Shown: piece by piece, positions 7,827-16,047 of the stretch | How positions within the stretch are numbered: position 1 is the first letter of the stretch | Layout of the letters: every line of letters begins with the position of its first letter | Assembly: GCA_013298955.1 (NCBI GenBank) | Contig: JAAFJT010000004.1 | Coordinates: 1-64,000, forward strand | Length of the DNA: 64,000 nucleotides | From: Chitinophagales bacterium | Lineage (GTDB): Bacteria > Bacteroidota > Bacteroidia > Chitinophagales > Saprospiraceae | Direction: 5' to 3' | Notes under the pieces: generated by a model | Seen by the model: only the letters and a program-made list of their open reading frames with translations | What the model was told of the DNA's origin: nothing | Database searches by the model: none | Translations under genes and position numbers: made by a program

Positions 7827-9590
7827 ATGTTTAAAAACTACCTAATTGGGATTCTTTTTTGTTTTTGGGTTGCCAGCCTGCGGGCGCAACTCCCCAAATC
7901 GCCCGATTCGCTCCTCACGCCGTTTGAACACGGGCGCGGATTGCAAACGGCAACACACGCAGATGGAATTGCTTTTTACGAAAAATTGAGCCGCCTTTTT
8001 CCAAAACACTTGCGTTTGGAGACGCGCGGTGTCACAGATTGTGGATTGCCCCTTCATTTATTAGTCGTTTCGGATGATGCAATGAAAGCCTCTCCACAAT
8101 ATGCAACAAAAAAAAATAAGTGTATCTGGTTGATTAACAATGCAATACATGCGGGCGAACCCGATGGCGCAGATGCTTCCATGCTTTTCATCCGCGATTT
8201 AATGTTGGATTCGGTCAAACGCAAACAGGTTTTAGAAACAGCAATCATTTTGCTTGTGCCGTTTTACAATATTGATGGCGTTTTAAATCGCAATTCGACC
8301 ACACGCACCAATCAAAATGGACCTGAAAGCTATGGTTTTCGTGGAAATGCTAAAAATTTGGATTTAAACCGCGATTTCACCAAAGCCGATACGAAAAATA
8401 CGCGCTCTTTTCTCCAAATTTATAACCAATGGATGCCCGATTTGTTGTTGGATACGCACGTTTCCAATGGAGCCGATTATCAATACACGATGACGCTTTT
8501 GCCTACACAATCAGATAAATTACATTCATTACTTGGTCGTTTTCAACAAGATAGCGTTTTACCATTCCTTTATGAAGGCATGAAAAAGCGGCAACAAGAA
8601 ATGAGTCCCTACATCCATTTCGAGGAAACACCTGATAAAGGCATTACTGGTTTTTTAGATTTGCCGCGCTATTCCACCGGGTTTGCCGCGTTGCACCACA
8701 CGCTTGGTTTTATGTCGGAGACGCACATGTTGAAACCATTTAAAGACCGCGTACAAGCGACTCGATTATTGATGCACACGTTTTGCGAATTAATTGATAA
8801 TCAAGGTTTTAACATCATCCAAACGCGCAAACAAGCTGCCCAAGCCTGTATTTTGCAGAAAGCCTTTGATATTCATTGGAAATTAGATACGTCACAACGC
8901 AAATCATTGATTTTCAAAGGTTTTGAAGCCAAATATAAGCAAAGTAGCGTTACCAATTTGCTCCAACTTTGGTATGACCGAAAAGCACCATACACGAAAG
9001 CAATCCCTTATTTTCCGCATTTCAAACCCATCTTGACCGTTCAAAAACCAACCGCTTACATTTTGCCGAGAGCATATGCCGAAGTAGCGGAACGATTGCA
9101 AATCAATGGAGTACGCATAGAAATTTTAGAAGAAGATGATACACTTGATGTAGAAATGTATTATATTCGGGATTTTAAAACGACTCCTTTTCCGTATGAA
9201 GGACATTATCTGCACAGTCAAGTGCAGGTCGAGCCAGTGCGGATGCAACGAAAATTCCGAAAAGGCGATTATCGGATTCGGACGAACCAAGTCTCCAATC
9301 GTTTTATTGTGGAAATGTTGGAGCCACAAGCACCCGATTCTTACTTTTGTTGGAATTTTTTTGATGGGATTTTAATGCAAAAAGAAGGCTTTTCTGATTA
9401 CGTTTTTGAACCCTTGGCAGGAGAAATTTTGAAAAAAAATCCCGATTTGCGTCGAAAATTGGAAGAAAAACGCGGTAAAGAACCTGAATTTGCCCGTTCC
9501 GGCGCGGCGCAATTGGATTTTATTTATAAAAATTCACCTTACTATGAAGTGACGCATCAATTGTATCCGGTGGGGCGCATTTTGAATTAA
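7827..9590 (+). CDS. Secreted M14-family zinc carboxypeptidase
   Basis: The 587-residue protein starts with a signal peptide cleaved near 'SLRA-Q' (residue ~21). The M14 zinc site is visible: 'IHAGEPDG' supplies H108 and E111, and 'LLDTHVSNGADYQ' supplies H211. 'NLDLNRDF' near residue 187 is the arginine-bearing substrate motif, and 'GFMSETH' places the likely catalytic glutamate at about E298. M14 enzymes remove C-terminal residues or process peptides. A C-terminal region of ~200 residues, probably beta-rich, follows the catalytic domain. It probably acts in the periplasm or outside the cell. No T9SS sorting domain is seen. Confidence 0.85.
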   Translation: MFKNYLIGILFCFWVASLRAQLPKSPDSLLTPFEHGRGLQTATHADGIAFYEKLSRLFPKHLRLETRGVTDCGLPLHLLVVSDDAMKASPQYATKKNKCIWLINNAIHAGEPDGADASMLFIRDLMLDSVKRKQVLETAIILLVPFYNIDGVLNRNSTTRTNQNGPESYGFRGNAKNLDLNRDFTKADTKNTRSFLQIYNQWMPDLLLDTHVSNGADYQYTMTLLPTQSDKLHSLLGRFQQDSVLPFLYEGMKKRQQEMSPYIHFEETPDKGITGFLDLPRYSTGFAALHHTLGFMSETHMLKPFKDRVQATRLLMHTFCELIDNQGFNIIQTRKQAAQACILQKAFDIHWKLDTSQRKSLIFKGFEAKYKQSSVTNLLQLWYDRKAPYTKAIPYFPHFKPILTVQKPTAYILPRAYAEVAERLQINGVRIEILEEDDTLDVEMYYIRDFKTTPFPYEGHYLHSQVQVEPVRMQRKFRKGDYRIRTNQVSNRFIVEMLEPQAPDSYFCWNFFDGILMQKEGFSDYVFEPLAGEILKKNPDLRRKLEEKRGKEPEFARSGAAQLDFIYKNSPYYEVTHQLYPVGRILN

Positions 9591-9720
9591 ACCGCTAACA
9601 TATAGTACAACAAGCCCGAAATAAGTAGGAAAATCAACCCTCCACTTTCGCAAAGTATTTTTTTATTTTTAAATCATTTAGAAGAAAAATTTTTGAATAC
9701 CCATTATTCAGCATGTAAGC

Positions 9721-9769
9721 GTTGAAGGAATCAAGCAAATATTTAAAATGCGTCCTTAATTCCTTCAAC
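9721..9769 (-). terminator. Hairpin downstream of the glycosyltransferase gene
   Basis: GTTGAAGGAAT (9721-9731) and ATTCCTTCAAC (9759-9769) are perfect 11-base inverted arms placed just after the minus-strand gene ending at 9774. The loop is long (27 bases), so strength as a terminator is uncertain. Confidence 0.45.
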
Positions 9770-9773
9770 GCCT

Positions 9774-11249
9774 TCATTCCTGATTCAAAACATGGTGGTG
9801 CGCCATCGACAAAAGGCTCACCGCCCCAAATCCAATTGCCAAATTTAAATGAAAAACGAAAAAAAACATCACTCCATGCTTGAAACCCCAAATCGCCGCC
9901 GCCCCAAAGACAAGGGCTAAAACCCCTTCCAACACTGTTGAAATCGATGGATAGGTTGAATTATAATTTTTTTGATGAAACGAATCGCTTGATAGTTGAA
10001 TATTGTACTTGGGCGTGCGCACAAAATCCGATTTTTTTCCTAAAAAACCTTCCAAAACGGCTATCGAATTATGCAAACTCAATCCCATGCTCATCGGAAT
10101 AAAAAGGGGTAATAAAAAGATTATTTCCAATAAAGTTTGTCCAAAAGAGCGATTTCTAATATTTTCTTTCAAATTAGCGATTAAAATCAAAAGCGCAATC
10201 ACACCAAAACTCGAAAAAGTTAAGTATAAAATAGGGCTTTGAAAGGAGATTTTCGGCAGACAAAACAACAAGGGCAGACTCACAAACGCAGCCATAAAGA
10301 GCATCAAAAAAACACTACTGCCCAATAAATGTTGGGTTGCATGTATTTTTTGCGATATAGAAAAAGGTTTTGCCCACACTTTGCCCAATAATTTTCGGGC
10401 ATTTTCCGCGCCGCCTTTCATCCATCGGAATTGTTGTGCTTTCAAACCGTTCATTTCAACGGGCAATTCGGATGGAACGCCCATGGATTCGACATATTCG
10501 ATTTGCCAACCGCGCAATTGCGCCCGATAACTCAAATCCAAATCTTCGGTCAACGTATCGGCTTCCCAACCGCCCGCATCTTCAATCGCCGCCCGCCGCC
10601 AAATGCCTGCTGTTCCATTGAATTGCAATAAAAAACCACCGTTTTGTCGCCCCAATTGCTCCATCGTAAAATGAACATTTAATTGAAGTGCTTGTAAATA
10701 CGTGAGTAATGAATAACGATTATTAATATGTTCCCAACGACCTTGCACAACTGCTACTTTCGGATTTGCAAAATAAGGCAACATTTGTTTTAAAAAAGAA
10801 CTTCTTGGCAAAAAATCGGCATCGAAAATTGCCACAAAATCGCCTTTTGCCTGCGGCAATGCGTCGCGTAACGCACCTGCTTTGAAACCTGTTCTATTTT
10901 TTCTTTGAATATGAATGATTTGAATCGCTTGCATTTGGTAATATTGCACTTTTCGCGCAATCAATGCCGATGTTTCATCGGTCGAATCATCCAACACTTG
11001 GATTTCAAAACGGTCTCGCGGATAATCCAATTGCACGATATTGTCAATCAGCCGACTTACCACATATTGTTCGTTGTAAATCGGCAATTGAATCGTCACA
11101 AAAGGATAATCGGTCAAAGGATTTGGTGGTTTTGCATCTGTTTTTTTAAAATACAAACGACCTAAATTCAATTGAAATAAGCTGTATAATATAATACAAC
11201 TCATTGATAAACAGTATATTGCCCATAAAATAGAACCAATCAATATCAT
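9774..11249 (-). CDS. Cellulose synthase-like family 2 glycosyltransferase
   Basis: The 491-residue membrane enzyme shows the processive GT2 signature: 'VLDDSTDE' (first Asp), 'FDADF' (DxD, UDP-sugar and metal binding), 'TEDLDLS' (catalytic TED) and 'QQFRWMKG' (QxxRW, acceptor/product). One hydrophobic segment precedes the catalytic domain and about four follow it, as in glucomannan or beta-glucan synthases. It probably makes a surface polysaccharide from nucleotide sugars at the inner membrane. I place the start at ATG 11249 rather than a TTG at 11270, because the -7 box TAGCTTTG (11275-11268) overlaps the longer start. No accessory bcs genes are nearby. Confidence 0.85.
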   Translation of the reverse strand: MILIGSILWAIYCLSMSCIILYSLFQLNLGRLYFKKTDAKPPNPLTDYPFVTIQLPIYNEQYVVSRLIDNIVQLDYPRDRFEIQVLDDSTDETSALIARKVQYYQMQAIQIIHIQRKNRTGFKAGALRDALPQAKGDFVAIFDADFLPRSSFLKQMLPYFANPKVAVVQGRWEHINNRYSLLTYLQALQLNVHFTMEQLGRQNGGFLLQFNGTAGIWRRAAIEDAGGWEADTLTEDLDLSYRAQLRGWQIEYVESMGVPSELPVEMNGLKAQQFRWMKGGAENARKLLGKVWAKPFSISQKIHATQHLLGSSVFLMLFMAAFVSLPLLFCLPKISFQSPILYLTFSSFGVIALLILIANLKENIRNRSFGQTLLEIIFLLPLFIPMSMGLSLHNSIAVLEGFLGKKSDFVRTPKYNIQLSSDSFHQKNYNSTYPSISTVLEGVLALVFGAAAIWGFKHGVMFFFVFHLNLAIGFGAVSLLSMAHHHVLNQE

Positions 11250-11267
11250 TGTCTTTTTTTTGAAAGG

Positions 11268-11275
11268 CAAAGCTA
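11268..11275 (-). promoter_or_regulatory. Bacteroidota -7 promoter box
   Basis: Minus-strand TAGCTTTG fits TAnnTTTG, 18 bases before the ATG at 11249, implying a very short leader. It decides the start of the glycosyltransferase gene. Confidence 0.55.
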
Positions 11276-11319
11276 CATAATAAGTAGTTGATTAGAAATA
11301 CAGGACTCAAAAAAACGTC

Positions 11320-11351
11320 AACGACGTTGCGGTTGCAACCTCAACGTCGTT
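11320..11351 (-). terminator. Rho-independent terminator of the first DUF1501 gene
   Basis: Perfect arms AACGACGTTG (11320-11329) and CAACGTCGTT (11342-11351) are followed, on the minus strand, by GACG and a run of seven T. It lies 10 bases past the stop at 11361. Next to it, 11282-11298 resembles the AGTAGTTGA end of the 124-bp repeat family. Confidence 0.7.
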
Positions 11352-11360
11352 CTGGATTAC

Positions 11361-13250
11361 CTATTGCACCACAATTTTCTGCACGGTACTATGCACCCCA
11401 TGCCGCAATGTCAAAAAATAGACCCCATGACCATCCACCACCTTAGAAATATCCAATTCTAAATGGGTTGCCGCCGCCACATTTTGAAATTCGTGCAAAA
11501 CCAAGCGTCCATACAAGTCGGTCAACAGAATTTCAGTCGTATTTTCAAACCGTACATCGCCTTGAATCACTACTTGAATCCGACCATTCAAGACAGGATT
11601 GGGAAATACTTCTGCTGTAATCCCACTGCTGCGCTGCCCTTCAAAAGCAACCGACTGAACGGGTGAATACGTCGAACTACCATCTAACTCATTGATTTTC
11701 AATCGATAATAAAAAATGGTTTGCGCTATTGTGACGGGCAATTTTTCATCCAAAAAATGATAGCGTTGCGCTGTGTGCGAATGTCCTATCGCTTTCACTG
11801 TTCCGATTTTGACAAAACTGCGCCCGTCTAAGGAACGTTGTACGTCAAAATCACGAATATTACTTTCATTCATTGTCGTCCAATCCGCGTCTGCATCCTG
11901 TTTATTCGCCTTCGTCACTGCAAATTGAACCAATTCCAAAGGCAAAGGCGATGCAGGCGTACAAGCAGCATTCACCGTCCCCGTCAAAGGCGATTGATTG
12001 TGTTGCAAAATCGTCTCCGCCGCCACTTGACCGACGCAAAACCAATTGCGTAAAACAGACATATAAATTTGTCTATAATCGTATTGGATTGTAGGCGTTG
12101 CACTTGCGGAAGGATTGGCAGGAATCACGGCATTCGCGCCTACCACTGTCGGATTGACCGATTTGCCAAATAAAAACATCGGCGCAGAGTCACCATGATC
12201 CGTTCCACTTGAACCATTCGCCCGTATTCGCCGCCCAAATTCGGAAAAAGTCATCCCCAAAAAGCGGTCTTCCAAACCCAGCGTCGCAATATCGCTTTGA
12301 AATTCGCTGATAGCGTTGCTCAATTCCGTCATTAAATTAGCATGAATCGCCAATTGACCCGAATGCGTGTCGTATCCACCCGCCCGACACCAAAACACAC
12401 GGGTTTTCAAACCACCTTTCACCAATCGCGCCACAATCCGAAGTTGATCGCCCAACTTATTGTAAATGCCCGTCGGGGAAGCCGTGTACGCAAGCGAATT
12501 GCTGCCCGCCGCCCAAGCATCCACAATCGCCTGCCCATATTGATTGGTATAAACTTGCTGTTTTCGGAGAAAATCAATTTCTGTTCCCGCATTGCTATTG
12601 GGAATTGTTGTATTCACAAATCCTGTTTGTAATTGCGTGATAGAACCATTGAAATACGGCGAAACCGTCTGTCCTGTACTCGTCCCATAACCCATCAAAC
12701 CCCGCGAAACCGACGAACCTAATTGTATCGACAACGGGTGTGGCATCGTTGCATTGGGATAGGCGGCGGGAAAACCGGGAAATTCGTACTCCAAATACCG
12801 ACCTAACCAGCCCGAATCAATCACTTCGTCACTATCCGAACCCGATGTAAAGATGTCCGCCGCCCGAAAATGGGATAAATTGGGTTGCGCATAACCGACT
12901 CCTTGCACCACACATAAGCGTTGTGCATCATATATTGTTTTCAAACCCGTCAAAGACGGATGCAAACCCGTTTGAAAATTGCCAAGTTGCAATACTTGGT
13001 TTTGCGGAATCAAAATACTCGACCGCGCATTCGCCAAATTGGTGTATTGGTCTAACGGAATCACGGTATTTAAACCATCATTCCCGCCTTCCAATTGTAT
13101 AACAATCAATACCCGTCCATCATTTGCCGCCATAGACAATATCGCTGCCTCTTCCAAAGAAGGATTTAGCACCGATGCCATAATCTTATTAGAAAAAAAC
13201 GGGACGCTTGCTAAAACCGAACCCGCTTTGAGAAAATCACGTCTTTTCAT
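11361..13250 (-). CDS. DUF1501 protein with T9SS C-terminal sorting domain
   Basis: The 629-residue protein begins 'MKRRDFLKAG', a twin-arginine-like leader typical of DUF1501. Family features are 'QLEGGNDGLNTVIPLDQY' near residue 52, 'LSHFRAADIFTSG' near residue 124, 'GYDTHSGQL' near residue 293 and 'TFSEFGRRIRANGSSGTDHG' near residue 334, the last belonging to a sulfatase/phosphatase-like fold. Residues ~430-540 form a beta-rich linker and the last ~85 residues are a type A T9SS sorting domain ('VFPNPVLNGRIQV', 'GVYFLTLRHG', 'QKIVVQ'). So it is exported and attached to or released from the cell surface. It follows the DUF1800 gene after 21 bases. Confidence 0.9.
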   Translation of the reverse strand: MKRRDFLKAGSVLASVPFFSNKIMASVLNPSLEEAAILSMAANDGRVLIVIQLEGGNDGLNTVIPLDQYTNLANARSSILIPQNQVLQLGNFQTGLHPSLTGLKTIYDAQRLCVVQGVGYAQPNLSHFRAADIFTSGSDSDEVIDSGWLGRYLEYEFPGFPAAYPNATMPHPLSIQLGSSVSRGLMGYGTSTGQTVSPYFNGSITQLQTGFVNTTIPNSNAGTEIDFLRKQQVYTNQYGQAIVDAWAAGSNSLAYTASPTGIYNKLGDQLRIVARLVKGGLKTRVFWCRAGGYDTHSGQLAIHANLMTELSNAISEFQSDIATLGLEDRFLGMTFSEFGRRIRANGSSGTDHGDSAPMFLFGKSVNPTVVGANAVIPANPSASATPTIQYDYRQIYMSVLRNWFCVGQVAAETILQHNQSPLTGTVNAACTPASPLPLELVQFAVTKANKQDADADWTTMNESNIRDFDVQRSLDGRSFVKIGTVKAIGHSHTAQRYHFLDEKLPVTIAQTIFYYRLKINELDGSSTYSPVQSVAFEGQRSSGITAEVFPNPVLNGRIQVVIQGDVRFENTTEILLTDLYGRLVLHEFQNVAAATHLELDISKVVDGHGVYFLTLRHGVHSTVQKIVVQ

Positions 13251-13271
13251 TAGAATCGTTTTGGAGTTGAT

Positions 13272-14849
13272 TTAAGATAGATGAAATTCTGCCATATTTA
13301 AAATGGCTTTGTACAATTGTTTAAGCCGCGTTTTGACCGTACTTTCATAACTCGTATTCGTGGGTGTAGTCACATAATTGTTCCAAGCCGTTGTCCAATA
13401 ATAATCTTGCGTTTGATTGGAAAGCAAGATTTTTTTCAATTCCGTTTTCACCGCCGCATCGCTTGGCAGCGTATGCACCAATTCTAAGACTTCTGCTATC
13501 AATAAATTCGGGTCACTTGGCGTATTAAGGGTTTGTGTAAAGGTTAATACGTTGATTTTCATATCATTATCAAATCCATAATTCCAATTGCCAGTTACGC
13601 GGTCGGAAAATTCTTTGCGCCGACGCAGTGTATCGGCATTAATCCAGTTTTCATGAAATTCGGGCGCAGACCAATATGCCAGCCAACCCGAAACATTCGG
13701 CGGCGCGCCCAGCGTCATTTGCATATTCGTTGCTTGGTCAAAGAAATTGCGCCAATTTTTATACGTATTTGGCACATCGCTCAAAGGCGGCGTGACGTTG
13801 AAAGTGCGCGCAATCGTGATAACAAAATCAATCGGATTTTTGATAATACAACCTTGTGAATTGGTAATATCGTAAAAATGTTCGCTCCGAAATAACCTAT
13901 CCAAAACAGGTAGTATATCGTAATTGTTGGTTCTGAATAAGTTAGCTAATGGAACAATGATATTGGTTTCAATATCAGGTGTGATTTTATAATAGACAAA
14001 AAATCGATATAATTTCCGAACCACGAATAAAGCCACCTCATTTTTGGCAAAAATCAAATCTAACAAAGCGTTGATTTCGGTCATGCCGCCTGTTGCACCT
14101 GCGGCATAATTAATGACTGCATTATTGTAAAAACTCGAAAATGTTTTATTCGACGTATCGTGCAAATTCGCATTATAAGAAACAATATTATCGGGCCAAC
14201 TCACTTGCCAACCTGTCAATACTTTTGCCGCCATTTGCACATCCGATTCGGTGTAAAGCGGTGTCGTATCTTTGCCAATCGTGAATAATTCTTGCAATTC
14301 GCGGGCATAATTTTCATTCGGCGCGTATTTCGTGTTCAATTGTCCATCGAGATAGTTCAACATCGCAGGTTGCGTCGTCATCTCTCGAACCAATGTTTTA
14401 AAATTGCCCGTCGCGTGTTGCCGCAGCAATGCTACATACGCATAGGCAGGAATCGGCTCATTCACGACATCGCCAATGCTGATAGGCAAGTGATTATGCC
14501 AAAACAAAACCATTTTTTCTCGAATATTGCGGTCTTGATTCCACATCAAACCCATCCACCAGCCGCGCAACGACTGCAAACGCGGGTATTGATTGTTAGA
14601 ATCAATGGGTCCGTTCACCCAAGTCGCGCCTAACGGCACACTTGGGTCGGGCGTGGCAACATAATTTTGATAATCATTGACGGGTGGACTCGGATTTGCC
14701 AATGGCATTAACAATTCGGAGACTGATTGATCCATCGTTTGGGTCAAAAAGTAAGTTAAATCGGCTTTTTTAACCCCAAATAGGGTTCTGCGCAACAGGT
14801 GCAACACTTGGGCGCGCCCCCAAGTACCTGAATAGGCTGTAAGAGACAT
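13272..14849 (-). CDS. DUF1800 domain-containing protein
   Basis: The 525-residue product matches DUF1800: 'HLLRRTLFGVKKADL' near residue 16, 'EKMVLFWHNHLP' near residue 110, 'NENYARELQELFTIG' near residue 175 and 'NVSGWLAYWS' near residue 387. DUF1800 and DUF1501 proteins are nearly always encoded together; their role is unknown, perhaps in the envelope. I choose the ATG at 14849 ('MSLTAYSG') because the paralogue at 41340 also begins MSLTA and the -7 box at 14902-14895 overlaps the longer start at 14897. It heads a two-gene operon. Confidence 0.9.
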   Translation of the reverse strand: MSLTAYSGTWGRAQVLHLLRRTLFGVKKADLTYFLTQTMDQSVSELLMPLANPSPPVNDYQNYVATPDPSVPLGATWVNGPIDSNNQYPRLQSLRGWWMGLMWNQDRNIREKMVLFWHNHLPISIGDVVNEPIPAYAYVALLRQHATGNFKTLVREMTTQPAMLNYLDGQLNTKYAPNENYARELQELFTIGKDTTPLYTESDVQMAAKVLTGWQVSWPDNIVSYNANLHDTSNKTFSSFYNNAVINYAAGATGGMTEINALLDLIFAKNEVALFVVRKLYRFFVYYKITPDIETNIIVPLANLFRTNNYDILPVLDRLFRSEHFYDITNSQGCIIKNPIDFVITIARTFNVTPPLSDVPNTYKNWRNFFDQATNMQMTLGAPPNVSGWLAYWSAPEFHENWINADTLRRRKEFSDRVTGNWNYGFDNDMKINVLTFTQTLNTPSDPNLLIAEVLELVHTLPSDAAVKTELKKILLSNQTQDYYWTTAWNNYVTTPTNTSYESTVKTRLKQLYKAILNMAEFHLS

Positions 14850-14894
14850 GATTGATATATAATTTTTGCCTGAGTTGTTCAAGATATTTGAACA

Positions 14895-14902
14895 CAAAGT
14901 TA
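14895..14902 (-). promoter_or_regulatory. Bacteroidota -7 promoter box
   Basis: Minus-strand TAACTTTG fits TAnnTTTG and lies 45 bases upstream of the chosen DUF1800 start at 14849. It overlaps an alternative upstream start at 14897. Confidence 0.6.
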
Positions 14903-15015
14903 CAAATATTGTATATTTATTTTATAAATAGTTACATCGAATTTAAAAAAAATGACAGGCAAAAGATAAGTCGTTGAGGTAAAAGAATCGACCCAAAATC
15001 AAATTTATTTACAAA

Positions 15016-15711
15016 TCATTTAGAAAATATATATTTAAAAATCGTCCAAAGAATCTTATAACCTGCCAGAATCGTCCCTTTTACCGTCCCCGAAATCTTG
15101 GAAATGCCGACACGCCGCCGATATTGCACCGCTACTTCCGTACAGCGCAACCCTAATTTAGCGGCTTTGACCTGCATTTCCACCGTCCAACCAAAATTTT
15201 TATCTTCCATCCCAATTTTTTGTAGAGCGGAGTAGGTAATCGCTCGAAACGGACCTAAATCCGTAAAATGATACCCATAAAACCATCGAATCAAGGTCGT
15301 TGCCAACCAATTGCCAAAAATTTGTTGGGGCTGCATCGCACCGCGTTCCCGATTGCCCAACGCGCGAGAACCAATCACCATGTCGAACTGATTGATTATC
15401 AACGGTTCTACGAGTTGAAACAGTTCTTCGGGATGGTCTGAATAATCTGAATCCAGAAAAACAACGATGTCGGGCAACACTTTTTGTTGGTGAATCCAGT
15501 CTAAGGCTTTCAAACAGGCATTGCCATAACCGCGTTCCCGTTGAAAAACGACAGTTGCACCATGCTTTTGCGCGACTGCGCCCGTTCCGTCAGTGGAGTT
15601 ATTATCACAAACCACGATATGACGCACTAAGGCGCGAGGAATGTCGTTCAAGACCAAAGCAATCGATTTCGCTTCGTTGTAGGCGGGCATCACCACATCA
15701 ATTATTGGCAT
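15016..15711 (-). CDS. Family 2 glycosyltransferase (DPM1/DPG synthase-like)
   Basis: The 231-residue enzyme has the short GT-A layout of polyprenyl-phosphate glycosyltransferases: 'VVMPAYNEAKSI' at the start, 'VVCDNNSTDGT' near residue 33, 'VFLDSDYSDHPEE' near residue 84 (DxD-like DSD) and 'GSRALGNRERGAM' near residue 113. There are no clear transmembrane segments, so it is probably cytoplasmic or membrane-associated and transfers a sugar to a lipid carrier. It is divergent from the beta-helix lipoprotein gene, and its promoter is embedded in the inverted repeat at 15739-16011. Confidence 0.8.
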   Translation of the reverse strand: MPIIDVVMPAYNEAKSIALVLNDIPRALVRHIVVCDNNSTDGTGAVAQKHGATVVFQRERGYGNACLKALDWIHQQKVLPDIVVFLDSDYSDHPEELFQLVEPLIINQFDMVIGSRALGNRERGAMQPQQIFGNWLATTLIRWFYGYHFTDLGPFRAITYSALQKIGMEDKNFGWTVEMQVKAAKLGLRCTEVAVQYRRRVGISKISGTVKGTILAGYKILWTIFKYIFSK

Positions 15712-15738
15712 AAAGGTAGATTATTCAAAAAAAAGGAA

Positions 15739-15746
15739 CAAAGTTA
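15739..15746 (-). promoter_or_regulatory. -7 promoter box in the left repeat arm
   Basis: Minus-strand TAACTTTG, 28 bases upstream of the glycosyltransferase start at 15711. Its mirror image is at 16004-16011. Confidence 0.6.
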
Positions 15747-16003
15747 CAAATTGCGATACAATTGGAACGCGGATAACGCGGATTGGGCAGATTTTCGCAG
15801 ATTTTTTTTTATTTTTGCTTTATTTTTGTAGCGATTTCATCTTCGAGAGAGCACTTTTGGATACAATTGAAACAAGGATGACGCGGATTCGGCGGATGAG
15901 TGCGGATTTTTGGTAATAAGGTTTCAAATCTGTGAAAAATAAAAAAAATCCGCGAAAATCCGCCCAATCCGCGTCATCCACGTTCCAATTGAGTCGCAGT
16001 TCG

Positions 16004-16011
16004 TAACTTTG
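16004..16011 (+). promoter_or_regulatory. -7 promoter box in the right repeat arm
   Basis: TAACTTTG fits TAnnTTTG, 37 bases upstream of the ATG at 16048. It is the mirror copy of the box at 15746-15739. Confidence 0.6.
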
Positions 16012-16047
16012 TGTTTTTTATAAAAAAAGCAAAATCATTCAAAATCA

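Larger units (their letters stand above)
15739..16011. repeat. Large inverted repeat (CGCGGATTGGGCGGATTTTCGCGG type) with outward promoters
   Basis: Left arm ~15739-15820 and right arm ~15930-16011 are imperfect inverted copies of about 80 bases. They carry AATTGGAACG, ACGCGGATTGGGC and GATTTTCGC followed by an A/T run. The match includes the terminal TAACTTTG boxes on both sides. A third diverged half-copy (GGATGACGCGGATTCGGCGG) sits inside at 15858-15910. The repeat fills almost the whole 336-base divergent gap 15712-16047. Confidence 0.8.

Noticed and set aside
9634-9777. A 47-codon minus-strand frame overlapping the glycosyltransferase stop by ATGA.
   Set aside because: It spans the terminator-like hairpin at 9721-9769, has no recognisable product and low coding character; the ATGA overlap alone is weak support.
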